Shown here in pieces: positions 11,555-22,922 of a stretch of 64,000 bases of DNA. Source of the stretch: Rhodosorus marinus (Eukaryota > Rhodophyta > Stylonematophyceae > Stylonematales > Stylonemataceae); assembly GCA_029953675.1 (NCBI GenBank), contig JAMWBK010000004.1, positions 2,108,001 through 2,172,000 on the forward strand. The letters are read 5' to 3'. A model generated the notes under the pieces. It did not search any database, was not told the origin of the DNA, and worked only from the letters and a program-made list of their open reading frames with translations. The number at the start of each line of letters is the position of its first letter. Position 1 is the first letter of the stretch. Position numbers and translations under genes: made by a program.

Positions 11555-12722
11555 GTCGAGCACCGCGATGGGGTGTACTGTATCTTTGTATTTCTATGGA
11601 GAAGATGATCTCTTCATTTTTGACTCTGGCGGCACTTTTTGCTCACCCTCATTGGAGGACAGTTCAACCCCCAATCCAGTTTGAAGACGATGAACACTTC
11701 AGACCCGTATCTGAATGTTCCATTTAAGTATGTACACGTGTCTATAAACTCAATTCTACCGAATAACACGCACAAACTTCACTATTGTTCAAGATCAACT
11801 ACCCTTTCTCCATCCATCTGAGAAGAAAACACCCATTACACGGTGTGTGAACAAGACAACATCCTTAACCTTCAGAATATGTGTTCCCAGTGCGGACACA
11901 CGATCAACGTGATTTAGTGGAAAAGGCTCCTTCCCTTAGTGAGACGTTCATTGGATATCAACAACCGAGAATAAACGTCAATTTATAAACCCTAGTTAAA
12001 AGCTGTGGATGACACTTGTTCAAGAATTTCAAGTTTTTGTAATTTTATGGCTACTATAAAGTTCCGCCCTTTTTTTAACTTAATCTAAAAACCTAGGGAA
12101 CTTCGTTGACGAGGGGAAACCGTTTATTTTTCTTTCTTATTTCAGGAAAGGAGAAAAGAGCACAGAAACACTCTCTTTAAAACGTCCGTTATACTAAACT
12201 AAAATAGAGTGATTGAGGTTGGGGTTAGAAAACTCTTCTATAGATTCGGAAAGGACGAAAAAATATATATGCAAACGATGAAAACTAATCTTTCTGCTAT
12301 CAAATGTGGATCTGAAATGAAATCTGGAAATGCAATCGAAATCCGTTTCCCCCCGTATTTTTTAAAACGAATACTTCTACCAGATTGAATTAAATTTGAA
12401 AAAAGGGATTTAATTTTGTTTGCTTGTGGAGGGCTGGAGAGGGGGGGAGGGGGGAGAGTGGGTTAGTGGGTTAGATTGGTAATCTATTTTTTTTTGTGGT
12501 CGTACGGCCATCTTGGAGTGGTTTCATTTTGTGTTTGGATGCAATCTATTTGGTATAAGTTCCTTAGCTATGGACCAATCAATGAGCTAATTGCACTCCT
12601 GAAAGTGTTTGTTTTAGCTTTGACGTAGCGGTGGATGTCGTATTGTTTTCTAATATATGGTTCTTGTATTCTTGGGTGTGTCCAAATTATGGGGATAGAA
12701 CGTGAAATAGGGAAATTGAATC
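11555..12722. other. HDAC 3' region and upstream G-rich patch
   Basis: Non-coding as far as I can see. An AATAAA lies at 11970-11975, but it is about 415 bases past the HDAC stop, so its use is uncertain. From about 12340 to 12420 the sequence is AT-rich, followed at about 12427-12480 by a G-run patch (GGGGGGGAGGGGGGAG) and then G/T-rich DNA to 12720. This is the kind of leader seen before other plus-strand genes, which suggests a gene starting near 12723. Confidence 0.4.
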
Positions 12723-13300
12723 ATGATTCGAGCAGGCAGGCCACAGGCAGTAAGACCCATACAGGGGGTATCTAGTTCTGGACATGATGACGGTGCCGAG
12801 GGATTGAGTCCGGAACTTGCGCACTATATGGAAAAAAGAGAACCAGCTTGGTTATCTCCACCCCTGGAACCGGTGATGATAGTTTTCAGCTCAGACATCT
12901 TGTGGGGGATGCTACGCAGAAGAGACAACAATCATATAACTCAGAGACAACAGAAGCATTAATGCTTGCGTCAGAATAATCGACTTCTCTAAAGCGCGTA
13001 TCCTGCCGCAACAAGTTTATGACTGGGCAAAGAACTGCCTACTCATCGATTCCGGTTCTGCACACACCAATGGTCCACCCCCTAGAGGGAACAAAAATCC
13101 TGTGCGGATAGGTGCTACGGAGAGAAGGAAAAGAATCATGCACAAACGGCCAATAACGGCGTCCTTACTCAGGAGGCACCTTAAGCTTGGAGAACTGAGC
13201 CACCACATACTGCGGAGGCTGTTCTTTGCAAGGCGCGAGCTCTTAGGTGCGGTACAGGTACTGCCCCGTGGTCGACATAGGGAGGCTGTTCTCTAAGGCG
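12723..13300 (+). CDS. Candidate multi-exon gene, product unknown
   Basis: An ATG at 12723 follows a G-rich leader and opens a frame reading MIRAGRPQAVRPIQG, then LSPELAHYMEKREPAW. Two further stretches in other frames also look coding: DDSFQLRHLVGDATQKRQQ at about 12878-12940, and IIDFSKARILPQQVYDWAKN at about 12978-13040 running on to KRPITASLLRRHLKLGEL near 13140-13195. I could not find splice sites that join them all in phase, so this may be a gene with introns I failed to place, or a frameshifted pseudogene. I do not recognise the protein family. The 3' part runs into a tandem repeat at 13215-13346. Confidence 0.3.
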
Positions 13301-13346
13301 CGAGCTCTTAGGTGTGGTACGGGTACTGCCCCGTGGTCGACATAGA
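13215..13346. repeat. Tandem duplication, two ~65-bp copies
   Basis: Copy 1 (13215-13281) and copy 2 (13282-13346) share GGAGGCTGTTCT, then AAGGCGCGAGCTCTTAGGTG, then ACTGCCCCGTGGTCGACATA. They differ by a 2-base indel and two or three substitutions, so the duplication is recent. No third copy is visible. Confidence 0.9.
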
Positions 13347-14481
13347 GAGTCTGCCGCGAAAAACACTGCATGGTGTGCTCACTCACCCATCCATAGTGGC
13401 TCGATCGCTTCGGACAAGAAGAGTGTTCATTGTGACGCACCTTCGCGTTATCAAACGCTGTATCACTACCCCAAGTTCTTATTGGCTCAAACAATGACGT
13501 CCCAAGGAGCCAAGCAATCCGCGTCTCAAACAGACCATATTCTAGACTAATTCATAACGAACTTTTGCGTCTAGTATCTACCAAACACCATAATCTAGAT
13601 CTTCAGGGTTATCCAAAAACCTCCACCCATCTCGCAAGATCACGTCAAAACTCTACTAAAAAACAACAAACACCTTAAGAATCCTCGATTTGCATGGATT
13701 ATTGGCCAATCTCTAATTTTGTAGTGGGCCAATCATATCAAACTATAATCTCATATTTTACTTTTCCGGAGGGTAAAAAAGTAAATTGGTGCGAAAATCC
13801 GCCCCCAGACCCTGCCAAACCCTTTTGAAGACCACTTATTTTTTTCGAGTGGATGTGGAGTCATACTACTTGATGTGATACTCCTCCTGAAAAAAAGAAA
13901 AGTTTCTCTGTTTTGGTTTCTTTTTATTAAGAGCATGGTCAAAAAATATGAATATTATATGATATTTTGAGATTAAAGAAAGGGGGGGGGGTTGTTAGAA
14001 AAAGAGCTGTTTTCATTGTGGTTTAGAGAGGAGCGGTCTCTGACTAGTTTTGATGGTCAAGGGGATGAAGAGGAGAGGGGATGGAGTGCGGTGGGGAGGG
14101 AGGGAGGGAGTGAGGGGATTGCGGGGAGGGGCGGTGGTGGTGATGGTTTGAGAGAGAGTGTGAACTGGGAGAAGCTGACGACGAGTTTTTAGGGAGGTTT
14201 TAGGGGTTTAATTTTTTATAGTAGAAGGGGGGGGGTCTGTGGAAAGAGGTGTTTACTTGTCTGATTGTCTGTCTCTGGGTTTAGGTGTCTTTCTCTGCTT
14301 TGTTCGCTGTCTGGGCTCTATTTGATTTTGTTGTGGGACGGCGGCGAATGGCGTACTGTAGAGTCGGGGGCTATTTATGATTGTAAGTGGTTTGTTGTCA
14401 ACAGGTTTAGGAGAGTCGGGAGGGTTTTAGTGGTTTATCTAGAGAGGTTTTGAGTGTTGTCGATTTGGAGGGCGCGGTAGG
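13347..14481. promoter_or_regulatory. Intergenic region with strong G-rich leader of the methyltransferase-CBM20 gene
   Basis: The first half (13500-13950) is A/C- to A/T-rich without a credible gene. At 13981 a run of ten G begins a 500-base stretch that is almost devoid of C on the plus strand and full of G runs (GGGAGGGAGGGAG near 14093-14110, GGGGGGGG near 14228). This is the most extreme G/T-rich leader in the window, and it ends at the ATG at 14482. It contains a short open frame at 13992-14192 that is low-complexity and probably not coding. Confidence 0.5.
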
Positions 14482-16542
14482 ATGAAGGCACCAGCGGGAG
14501 ATTGGAAGCAATCGTCCGGAAGCGATTGGAAGAAGTCATCTGGAAATGACTGGAAAAAAGCCCCTGCTAAAGAGTGGAATAAGCCAACGCGGGAACGAAG
14601 TGCACCCAATCAGGCGCCCAAACCGAAGCAGGCGCCCAAACCGAAGCAGGCACCCCAACCGAAACAGGCCCCCAAACCGAAACAGGCCCCCAAACCGAAA
14701 CAGGCCCCCAAACCGAAACAGGCCCCCAAACCGAAACAGGCCCCCAAACCGAAGCAGACACCCAAACCGGCGCAGAAAAAGAGAGACGTAGTACAAGCAG
14801 GTCAGAGTGGAGATTCTTGGCTTTTGGGATTTCTAGGAAACGCTATACAGCGGTTCGCGGTTCCAGTCCTGGTGGGAGTTGGGATCTATGAGATTGGTAG
14901 GAGGTTTATTCTTAATCAGGACGACGGATGGCATTCCTTTGACAAGGATGTACAGAAGCAGCTGTACTTGGCCAGCTCCAGAGCAATTGAAAGTAGAAGG
15001 ATGGATAGGCTCTTCTACGATCCGATAGCGGCAGTTATTACCTCGAGGAAGGCTCTCAAAATTGCAGAGAAGGAAAACTCCCTGGCACAGACTGAATACT
15101 GCCTCAGAGAACGGTTTATCGATGATTTTGTCCGATCTACTCTGAAGAAGTCCGAAGAAATCAAACAGGTTATCTCTATCGGATGTGCGCTTAATACGCG
15201 ACTTTTCCGAATAGCGATTAGCAGGGATGATATTAAATTCTTCGAGGTGGACAAACCCAACGTGAGTACACGGGAACTGCATTCCTTCATTGGTCGCATG
15301 AACGACTAGCGGAGGAGGGAGGGAGGGAGGGAGAGTGGGAGGGTGGAGGGTCCTTTTGTTAACAATGCATTCTTCCTTCGCCACGCAGGTTGTTGAATAC
15401 AGAAAGAAGATATTGAACAAGGTGTCCGGAGCATTGGAAACAAAGATGAAATCAACTGAACTTGTGGGAGCCGATGTTGGCGTTGTGGGATGGGATAGTG
15501 AACTGATTGTCCAAGGACTAGACTGGAATCAGAAATCTCTTTGGATTGTTGATGATCCCACCGAACTGTCCGAGTCAAGGTTTGAAGTCCTGTTTCGTAC
15601 GATTGGATTACTCTCGACCCAGGACTCTATCATGGTTCTGGGTCTCTCAAATTGTACGGAGGAGAATTTTTCAAGCAAAGTCAACCTCGTTGCAAAGTGC
15701 GGCTATCAAGTCCACGGATCAACATTTGTTGGAGAAGGAAAGTCGGGTTATGGCAGATGGGTGGGAGACCCCTCAAACTCATGTGTTTTGAAGATCTCCC
15801 AGGTTTCCAAAAGACCTGCTACAGTATTGTCAGAAGGGTGAGTGAGAAACATTTAAGCCTACTGGAGACCATGCCCGACTAGGAGTCCAGGGAACCTAAA
15901 ATGTGGCCCTTATCCTGTGCTCTGAAGAAGATTCAGTGTTTTTTCGGAACATAGCGATCCTGAAGATGAGCCGAAATTCTCCGCCTTGGAGTTCTCTGCC
16001 GTTGGGGACACAGGTGAAGAACCTCAGGACTTTGGAGGCGCCGAGCAAAGCGTTGTACGGCTTGAGTTGCAGGTATTGTATCCATCAGACTAGTCAGAGC
16101 GTGCATGGTCGCTCGACCAGTGCAGAGTTTCCAGCGCGAAGCTTGGTCGTTAACTGAACCTTCAAAATGCGTTCACTTGTGCTACAGGTCGCTGAGCCAC
16201 CCAGCAAGTCAGGTAATATCTGTATCGTAGGCGACCACGAGCACTTGGGAGAGTGGGATCCTGAGAACGCTTTTCCTATTGGCCTTGCAGCCAGCGAGGG
16301 CACATTTATTGCCGAACTCTCCTTCCCTCTGAGTGTCCAATCCATTGAGTACAAGGTGAGGTTATCGCGCACGCCAGGTCCCCGAAGCTACTCACCCCAC
16401 GGCGAGCTTAACAAGCCTCCTCTTTCCATATCAGTTTGTGGCTGTTGATGGTGAAGACACTGTGTGGGAGAACGGACCCAATCGAACTTTGAATCTCAAC
16501 CGCGGCAGTCTGCTCGTCGTTCGAAACCGATGGTTTGATTGA
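14482..16542 (+). CDS. LCMT-like SAM methyltransferase fused to a CBM20 starch-binding domain
   Basis: Five exons: 14482-15261, 15389-15837, 15928/15931/15937-16072, 16188-16355 and 16435-16542, giving about 546-549 residues. Domain order: four DWKKSSG-type repeats (residues 7-35), nine QAPKPK hexapeptides (44-97), a hydrophobic segment LLGFLGNAIQRFAVPVLVGV, then a methyltransferase of the leucine carboxyl methyltransferase superfamily with ASSRAIESRRMDRLFYDPIA, motif I VISIGCALNTRLFRI and KFFEVDKPNVVEYRKK. An acidic linker (SDPEDEPKFSALEF) leads into a CB​M20 domain with VVRLELQVAEPPSKSGN, HEHLGEWDPENA and the hallmark WENGPNRTL. The CBM20 exons have no start codon of their own. The methyltransferase exon ends at a canonical GTGAGT in the phase needed to enter the linker. 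I infer a membrane-anchored methyltransferase tethered to starch-like glucan; its substrate is unknown. Confidence 0.8.
14611..14772 (+). repeat. 18-bp minisatellite encoding nine QAPKPK units
   Basis: Nine in-frame 18-base units of the form CAGGCCCCCAAACCGAAA, with third-base variants and two amino-acid variants (QAPQPK in unit 3, QTPKPA in unit 9). Units 4-8 are nearly identical, which points to recent expansion by slippage. The encoded stretch is a basic, proline-rich, probably extended spacer. Confidence 0.95.
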
Positions 16543-18108
16543 TAGAAGCTAAGCGAAAGCAAAGCGCTCAGGCGTCTCAAACGCCAATCTTTTGACATGG
16601 TATAATTCGTTCAGGCACTCTGTTTTAAATAAGTCACATTATTGTTCAGATCATAGTTATGCGAGGTCCATGAACTCGCTTACTGGTTACCAATGTAGGG
16701 GTAATGCACCCCGGCTCTTGTCTAGCTAAAATAGGATGTGGAGTGACAACAGCACTGGCGGCGACAACACCAGCCAACCCACATTTACTACTCCAGGAAA
16801 TTGTCCCAACTACAGTGCGCCCCTCTGCTCTGCCATGCGATTTACGAACCCATAACCTCCTCGAGCAATGCACTTCCTCTATTTTGAAGCAGACAGTAAC
16901 CATCACGCCCAACCTCAAGCACAGACTGTCTCCGAAAGTAGGACATGCTAGAACGAGAGGCTAAGATCTGAATCGTCGCACGGTAACCGCTCCTCATTCC
17001 CCTTAGTACAAAAATTGAATTGTACAAGTACAAGCAAGACCATCACTCATGAATCATTGACAAAAAGTAATCTAAATTTTATCAAATTCAAAAACAGGAA
17101 TAGTCCAATGATACCAAGTACTTCGAAATTTATCCAATTAAGTTTTACTAACTACCTATTACCTTCCTCATTAAACCGAGTATCAATAGTAATATAAATG
17201 AAATACATATATTCTGTCCCATATGGTACCTATGTCCAATAAATAAACATTATTCATTAATATTATATTCATTAAATACTTATTTAGACGCTAACGTCCA
17301 CATTATGCTGGATGAAAGGGTAAACCAAGTGAAGTGAGCAGTAAACAACATATAATAAAATTATTATGATTAATTTTATTAATATTATGGTATTGTGCTT
17401 GCGCGGGGGACGCGCGGCGTGGAATACAAATAAGCTGCTAGGGGAGGTGGGCAGGTTGCGGGGGGTCTTCTTCCCTTTCCCTTTTCCTTGTCTTTTTTCT
17501 AACCTAAAACTGCATTAATTTTAGTAGAAGCTACACTCTATGATGCCTTGACCTGTTAACGAGCTGACTTGAGAGACTGTTGAAGCTCTATGGCGTGAAA
17601 TGATGTACTGTCTGTGTTGATCCGTGAAGGGACTGTTGCTTTGAGCGTCATGCTCAGCGCTTTTCCGCGTGACTATTTTTTTTCATCCTGGGTTTTGCCT
17701 GGGAGAGGAGAAAATTTTCGCTCACTGTGATCCGTAGTCGTCGTCGGAGTAACGTCGTGGATTTGCTGAGACGTCGCTTTCGTTTCTGAGAAACGAGGGA
17801 TTCTGGATTTTCGGAAAGATAGCTGAGAGTGTGCGCTGCATGATTTAGCGCAAGTAATCGGGTTAGGAAAAGATACTCCTTTTTCAGCGCTGGCTGACGA
17901 GCATAAAGCGCGAGTGTGCTGAGATTCCAACTCAGTTCCTCCTGTTGACAATTCTGGATTCCCGGGGGAACGTTGCAGCTATGCTATCACCTACTCACCG
18001 CACACGTGAGGCAGCACACGAGTGCTTCCACGGCAAAAGTTTGTTTTACACAGTGTACAGTTTATTAATAAAATCCTAAACAGTCGGGTTTTGCCCGGAA
18101 AGGTTGTC
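16543..18108. other. Convergent, AT-rich intergenic region
   Basis: Tail-to-tail spacer between the methyltransferase-CBM20 gene and the deubiquitinase. About 17030-17400 is strongly AT-rich with no sizeable frame; 17400-17480 has a short GC-rich patch. On the minus strand an AATAAA (plus-strand TTTATT at 18061-18066) lies about 43 bases past the deubiquitinase stop and is a plausible polyadenylation signal. A minus-strand open frame at 17951-17673 is Ser/Thr-rich and unrecognised. Confidence 0.5.
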
Positions 18109-20572
18109 CTATGATCGTCGCTTGGTGAACTTGCGTTTGGCGAACGCGTCAAACGCGCTGCTTCTCGGACTTCTCGGATTGGAGTTCTCTCGCTTGTTCT
18201 TTTGCTTCTTCTGCTTTCCACGATCATAATCGGCATCGTATTCGTCCCCGTGCCGTTCGCGTTTCTGGAACCTCGTTGAGACACGGTTCGATTCAAGAAT
18301 CGATCGAGATTCTTTGACATCCTCCTCTTTCAAGTCCTCCCATGTACGGGCTTCCGGAAACACCACGCCCTGACCTCCCTCGGTGGGGTTGGATTGCGTC
18401 CGTGTTGGGCTCGATGGGCCGTTTGCTGATACTTCCAAAGGCGCTTGTGCTGTCTCCCCTGTTTCGAGGCTCCCGGTGGATTCCTCATTCTCATCCACGT
18501 TGCGCTTCTTCAATTCCAAAGCTGGTTTCCGCTCAGTACGATTTCGAAGGCGCGCCGCGTACGCGGCTATTTGAAGCCGGAGGTAGGAACGGTTGGAAAG
18601 GCTCATCATCGAAAGAAGAGAGTTTGACACCGTTTTTCGGAAAGCCCTATGCCCGGTTTCCAAACTGCTTCGCTTGCCCATCTTCGACCCCTTCCGTTCG
18701 CCATCGCTCGACCGCTTGCTGCCATCGTCTTGCTGCTCAGAGAAACCTTTCCATTCAAGAACATCAGGTGAAGAAAAACAAGCTTCAGAGCTCAATATCT
18801 TCGACCTCTCAAAGTGCTTCTCGGCCTCACCATTGGATAGATTCTCCTGGGCAAGCCCGCTCGTCCCCGGATCACTGTCATCCGAAGACTTTGCCTTTGT
18901 CGGAAGGGCTTCTGCTCCTCGAGAATTCCTCATCCCAGTGTTGCTATTTGATGAAGTATGGCCTTTCACTAGCTCAGAGCTGCTGGTGCTTTTGCAGGAA
19001 GACGAGTCATCGGTGCCCTCCGAGTGATCGAGATCATCACCCTTGTCACCAGATTCATACGGAGGCGTCAACGAGTGATCGGAAAAGCTCTTCTCGGAAT
19101 AGAAGCTCTCCGACGACGGTGAGCTGTTTTCAGACGTTGGGCTGAATCCAAGCTTCTCTTGGGTCTGCGGTGGTAGGTCCGTTCTCCCACCCTGTTTGCC
19201 TGGACGCTGTTCCTTTTGGTTCGGTTCATTTCGAGTTTCGCGAACGTAGAATAGTAAATACGCGTTCTGCTTCAGCACAGAGGAAGCGCCAACCTAGTTC
19301 GGAAAAACAATGGACGAGGAGTTCAGAAACGGTCTAGTGCTGGAGAAACCACATGCTACTATCCAGATGCTATGAGAGTCACGTACATGAGAACTTGACT
19401 CATCATCTTTCAGCGACCACGTTCCGTTTGCGTTTCGGACGTAGGAATAGTAGTGTCCGACATGCATGGATGAACCCTCGTGGATTAGAACACCGATAAG
19501 ACGATACCTCGCGGAGGTCTTCGCTGGGCAGCCAATCATGTATTCCTCCAAGTTCAACTTTTCACCGTAGGCGACATGCTTTGAGTTCTTTCGGAGGTGA
19601 TCGAATCTGGTGTGGGCGATGCAGAAAAGTAGTAGCACCAGTCAGCACCTTTGATCTTTCTTGGGGTTGTGAGGTCTCTTTTGTGAGTGGTGCCTCTTCG
19701 AACCTTTTCAAATGGAGCGTGAGAACGTTTGGAGCTCGGCGAATGGTCATGCGCTTAAGCGCGGATACATACGATTTGCACTTGTCACAACGGTACTTGT
19801 TGGTGCCGTCCAGCCTTTCCACGGCGGTGAATTTTTCTAGTGCACTAGCCACCGTGTTCGAGTTGTAGATATCGAGCGATAGGTCTAGGAAGGGCTCGCT
19901 TACAACGCTCACCGCTTTGCAATTCGTGCAAGTCACCGAATTCTGGAGACACCCGCCAAACATGCTGTGCACGATAGACCTCATCTCGTCCATATGATTA
20001 TGCGTTCGGTCCATGCCTTTTCGGCCGCTGGGCTTCAAACTGGACTTCACCATTCCATCCAAAACATGCCTTACAAACTCGTGAGCGTCTTCTTGTCTGC
20101 CAGGTCTGAATGTCCGGCAAATCACTCTCTGGTTTTGAACAAATGATGTCGGCGTTACAACGCGTTTGTCCCTGCTCGAGTTGTGCACTTGCGGGTATAG
20201 CTCCTCAAAAGCGCAGAAGCTGCAGAAACCACCCACGCCCTTATGATGCTTGGAGAGGTGGCGGGAGTGCATTTTCTGAGCCAAAACTCTTGCCAATGGA
20301 GGTGTATGGAGGAGGCACTGCAGCGATGCGTTCATGAAACAGGTGTTTCCCATATTTCGAAAACCAGGACCCGAGGGGAGCATTTCCTTCCATTCCAGGT
20401 TCATGCCGTTAGCGACTGGAGTAACCCACTTGCCCCCAAACCCAGTTTGGGAATCATCCGTCTGCTGATTCCGATCACCCTTTCTCCGTTCTTCCGTCAG
20501 ATCATCTCCAACCCAATTAGAAAACTCCTTGCTCCTTCCCGGAACAAAACTGATTCGACTGAGAGCGCCCAT
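18109..20572 (-). CDS. Ubiquitin-specific protease of the USP36/Ubp10 type
   Basis: Three exons on the minus strand: 20572-19704, 19606-19387 and 19293-18109, giving about 757 residues. The Cys box GPGFRNMGNTCFMNASLQCL starts near residue 68, the QEDAHEFVRHVLDGM segment follows, a zinc ribbon is formed by CTNCKA and CDKCKS, and the His box HEGSSMHVGHYYSYVRN closes the fold, ending with QNAYLLFYVRE. The exon joins restore LKRFDHLRKNSKHVAYGEK across intron 1. The C-terminal ~370 residues are Ser/Glu-rich and finish with DADYDRGKQKKQKNKRE and a basic end, like the C terminus of nucleolar USP36 and yeast Ubp10, which deubiquitinate RNA polymerase I, histone H2B and ribosome-assembly factors. Family assignment is strong; nucleolar action is inferred from the tail. 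Confidence 0.92.
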
Positions 20573-21324
20573 GGCCTAGCCTCAACCCCCTCCAGTACAA
20601 AGCCCCCACTCAAATACCTCGGAAACCCCGTACAGTTCAACATCGACTCCTCTAAAAGCTTCTCGTTTTCAAACAAAACCAAAAGACAAAAAAGCAAGCA
20701 CTGCGTCCTCAATACAAAAAACTAGCCAGTCCTCACCCTTCACCCAAAAAACTCTAAAACTCCAGTTCCAAAAAAAGGGCTCAGCTACTTCTCCTCAACC
20801 GACTTCATCCAAATTCCAAAAATGCCAGTACAGACAAACTTTTTTATCCAAACAGATACTCTTCACCTACCACAAAACCAACATGTCCCCAAAAACCCCC
20901 ATCACCCCAGCATCCTCCCTCCTCACTATGCCACAAGAGTGACACCGAGAACAAACAAAATATCCATTGTGTCAATGTCGAATACATCATCATCATCCTC
21001 ACGAAATCATTTTTCCACATTATTAATCAATCTCCTTTACCGACGACAAACACGGTTTAGTAAGAGCCATTCCAATTTATCAAAAATATGAATATTTGGT
21101 ATGTGGATTGGGTTGACGGCGATGGAGGGAAAGGAGTCAGTTTATTAGTACATTTTACTAATAGTTTTTAATGGGGTTTGGGATTGCGTGTTTGGTCGGG
21201 GAGGTAGGTTGGTTGCCAGCGATATGCTTTTGAGTTTTGTTTAGAGGAGGGAATAGCGTAGGATCCGGAATAGAATACTGAGTTTAGTTTGATGGTGCTG
21301 GCCTACCCCCAGACTCGTTCGTTT

Positions 21325-21648
21325 GGTTGCATACGTTACCCAAAAAGGTGGTACGGAATGGACTTGAGGTGTTCAGACACGTGGAGAGTTTGAAGGGCAC
21401 GGATAGTATGCTCAGTTTGGTTTGGAAAGGTGCCCGGCATAGGATAGAGTGTTCGGTCGCATCGTGTTCGATCGCGGTCGCCAATCCCAGAGTCCTTCGT
21501 TAGCATGCCATGCCAAAAACCCAGTTACGCAGTGGACGGTTGCTGGGGCGGTAGAAGAGCTCAACGGGACGAGGAGAAAGGGGCAATGCGCTCAGTTTGT
21601 CTTGGAGAGGCACAGGATACAGAAAAGAGTTCCCAGTCCAATTGTGCT
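21325..21648. repeat. Possible ancient diverged duplication
   Basis: Two segments, about 21325-21470 and 21508-21648, share a scattered but collinear pattern, for example ATGCTCAGTTTGGTTTGGA against ATGCGCTCAGTTTGTCTTGG, followed by AGGATAGAG against AGGATACAG. Identity by eye is roughly 60-65 percent. It may be a decayed gene or element; coding potential is unclear. Confidence 0.3.
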
Positions 21649-22740
21649 CAGTGGTTATCTACGTTGCCCCGCGGTAAACAATAAATACGGCGGGCACTTT
21701 GATAGGGTATTTGCCATCGAGTGTGAGCAGACTGCCTATGCCCAGATGACAAGGGCAACCTGGGTGGTTTCCACCACGTTGTTGTAAAACATCCAAACGG
21801 CGGTCATAAAGCGGACCAGCTCTATACATCTAAGTTTGGCACGATTCCAGAGTGGAGGAAGCAGAAGCGCTTTCTTCAGCCACACGCTTGAATGATATCC
21901 GCATGTTCCACACAAAAACTGAAGTCTGCCCCTTAGATAGTCAACGAATAGTGTTCCGCTGCAATATGTTGCTGTCCAGTAAAGGCTACAGCTACACTAG
22001 TCTCTGGGCGTAGGCGATTACTATCCTAAGCGTGGTGGCGAAACAAACACGGAAAATATCAATCAATATAATACAATGACTAACTTATATCAAATATATT
22101 TGAAATAAATTAGAGCCACCAACCGCTTATTTTGATTGAACTTATATGGCAAGGAGATTGATTCGGTCGTTCAGGGTTGGTTTGTAGGAAACTCTGCCGG
22201 CTTTCAAGCCCCTTCCAGGGTCAGTGAGCTCGTCATAGGACCTCAGTCGCCCACTTTGTTTGGTTATTTTCACTTGTACAAGTGCAGAATTTAAAAAGGG
22301 TCAGTTTGAGGTCGACAAACTGACGAACTAGTTCTCAGCATCACAAGAACCCCGCCTCGAGAGAAAATGTTTTTGCTAACTGCTCTCCCACGCGCCGGAG
22401 GTTGAATGGCTTCAGTGAGGACGCGAAAGTACGTTTATGGGTTTTTTGTTTTTTTTTGAGAAAGGGCAGCTCAAGGTACGAACAAAGCAAACAAGTCCGA
22501 GTCTCTGTTAAAACCACGATGAAACCGGTTTGAATATTCCTTCGGGAGAATTTTCCCCTTCACCAAAGCTGTTGTCGGAGTACCTTTGGTGACGAAGGAG
22601 AAAGGTAAGAAGAAGCTTTTCAATGGCGAGGTCGCGGGAGAATGAGGAGACTTTTATCTTCTCCTGAGGTCTCTTGGTTTGATATGGTTTGTGCATTTTA
22701 GAAGTTACAACTGGAGTTAAAAGGGTTACGTGGTTAAACA

Positions 22741-22846
22741 CAAGAAGCGGCTTTGCTCCCTTTTTAGTGGCTTAGTGAACGTTTTCTCTTGGACAAGAAG
22801 CGGCTTTGTTCCCTTTTTAGTGGCTTAGTGAACGTTTTCTCTTGTT
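22741..22846. repeat. Tandem duplication, two 53-bp copies
   Basis: Copy 1 (22741-22793) and copy 2 (22794-22846) both begin CAAGAAGCGGCTTTG and contain TTAGTGGCTTAGTGAACG. They differ at a single clear position (CTCCC versus TTCCC) plus the junction, so the event is recent. The repeat lies in the leader of the XRN2 gene. Confidence 0.9.
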
Positions 22847-22886
22847 GGCCCTTTTTGGGGGTTCCGTGCGGAGTGACGAAAGGCTG

Positions 22887-22922
22887 AAAGCTAGAAAGGT
22901 TTTCGAATGCTTTTCTAGCTTT
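22887..22922. repeat. Inverted repeat, 11-bp arms, in the XRN2 leader
   Basis: AAAGCTAGAAA at 22887-22897 pairs with TTTCTAGCTTT at 22912-22922 around a 14-base loop. It lies about 125 bases upstream of the XRN2 start codon, so it may be in the 5' untranslated region. Function unknown. Confidence 0.7.

Noticed and set aside
14536-14796. Three overlapping open frames with Phe/Gly, Arg/Pro or Val/Ser repeats
   Set aside because: They are other-frame and antisense readings of the QAPKPK minisatellite.
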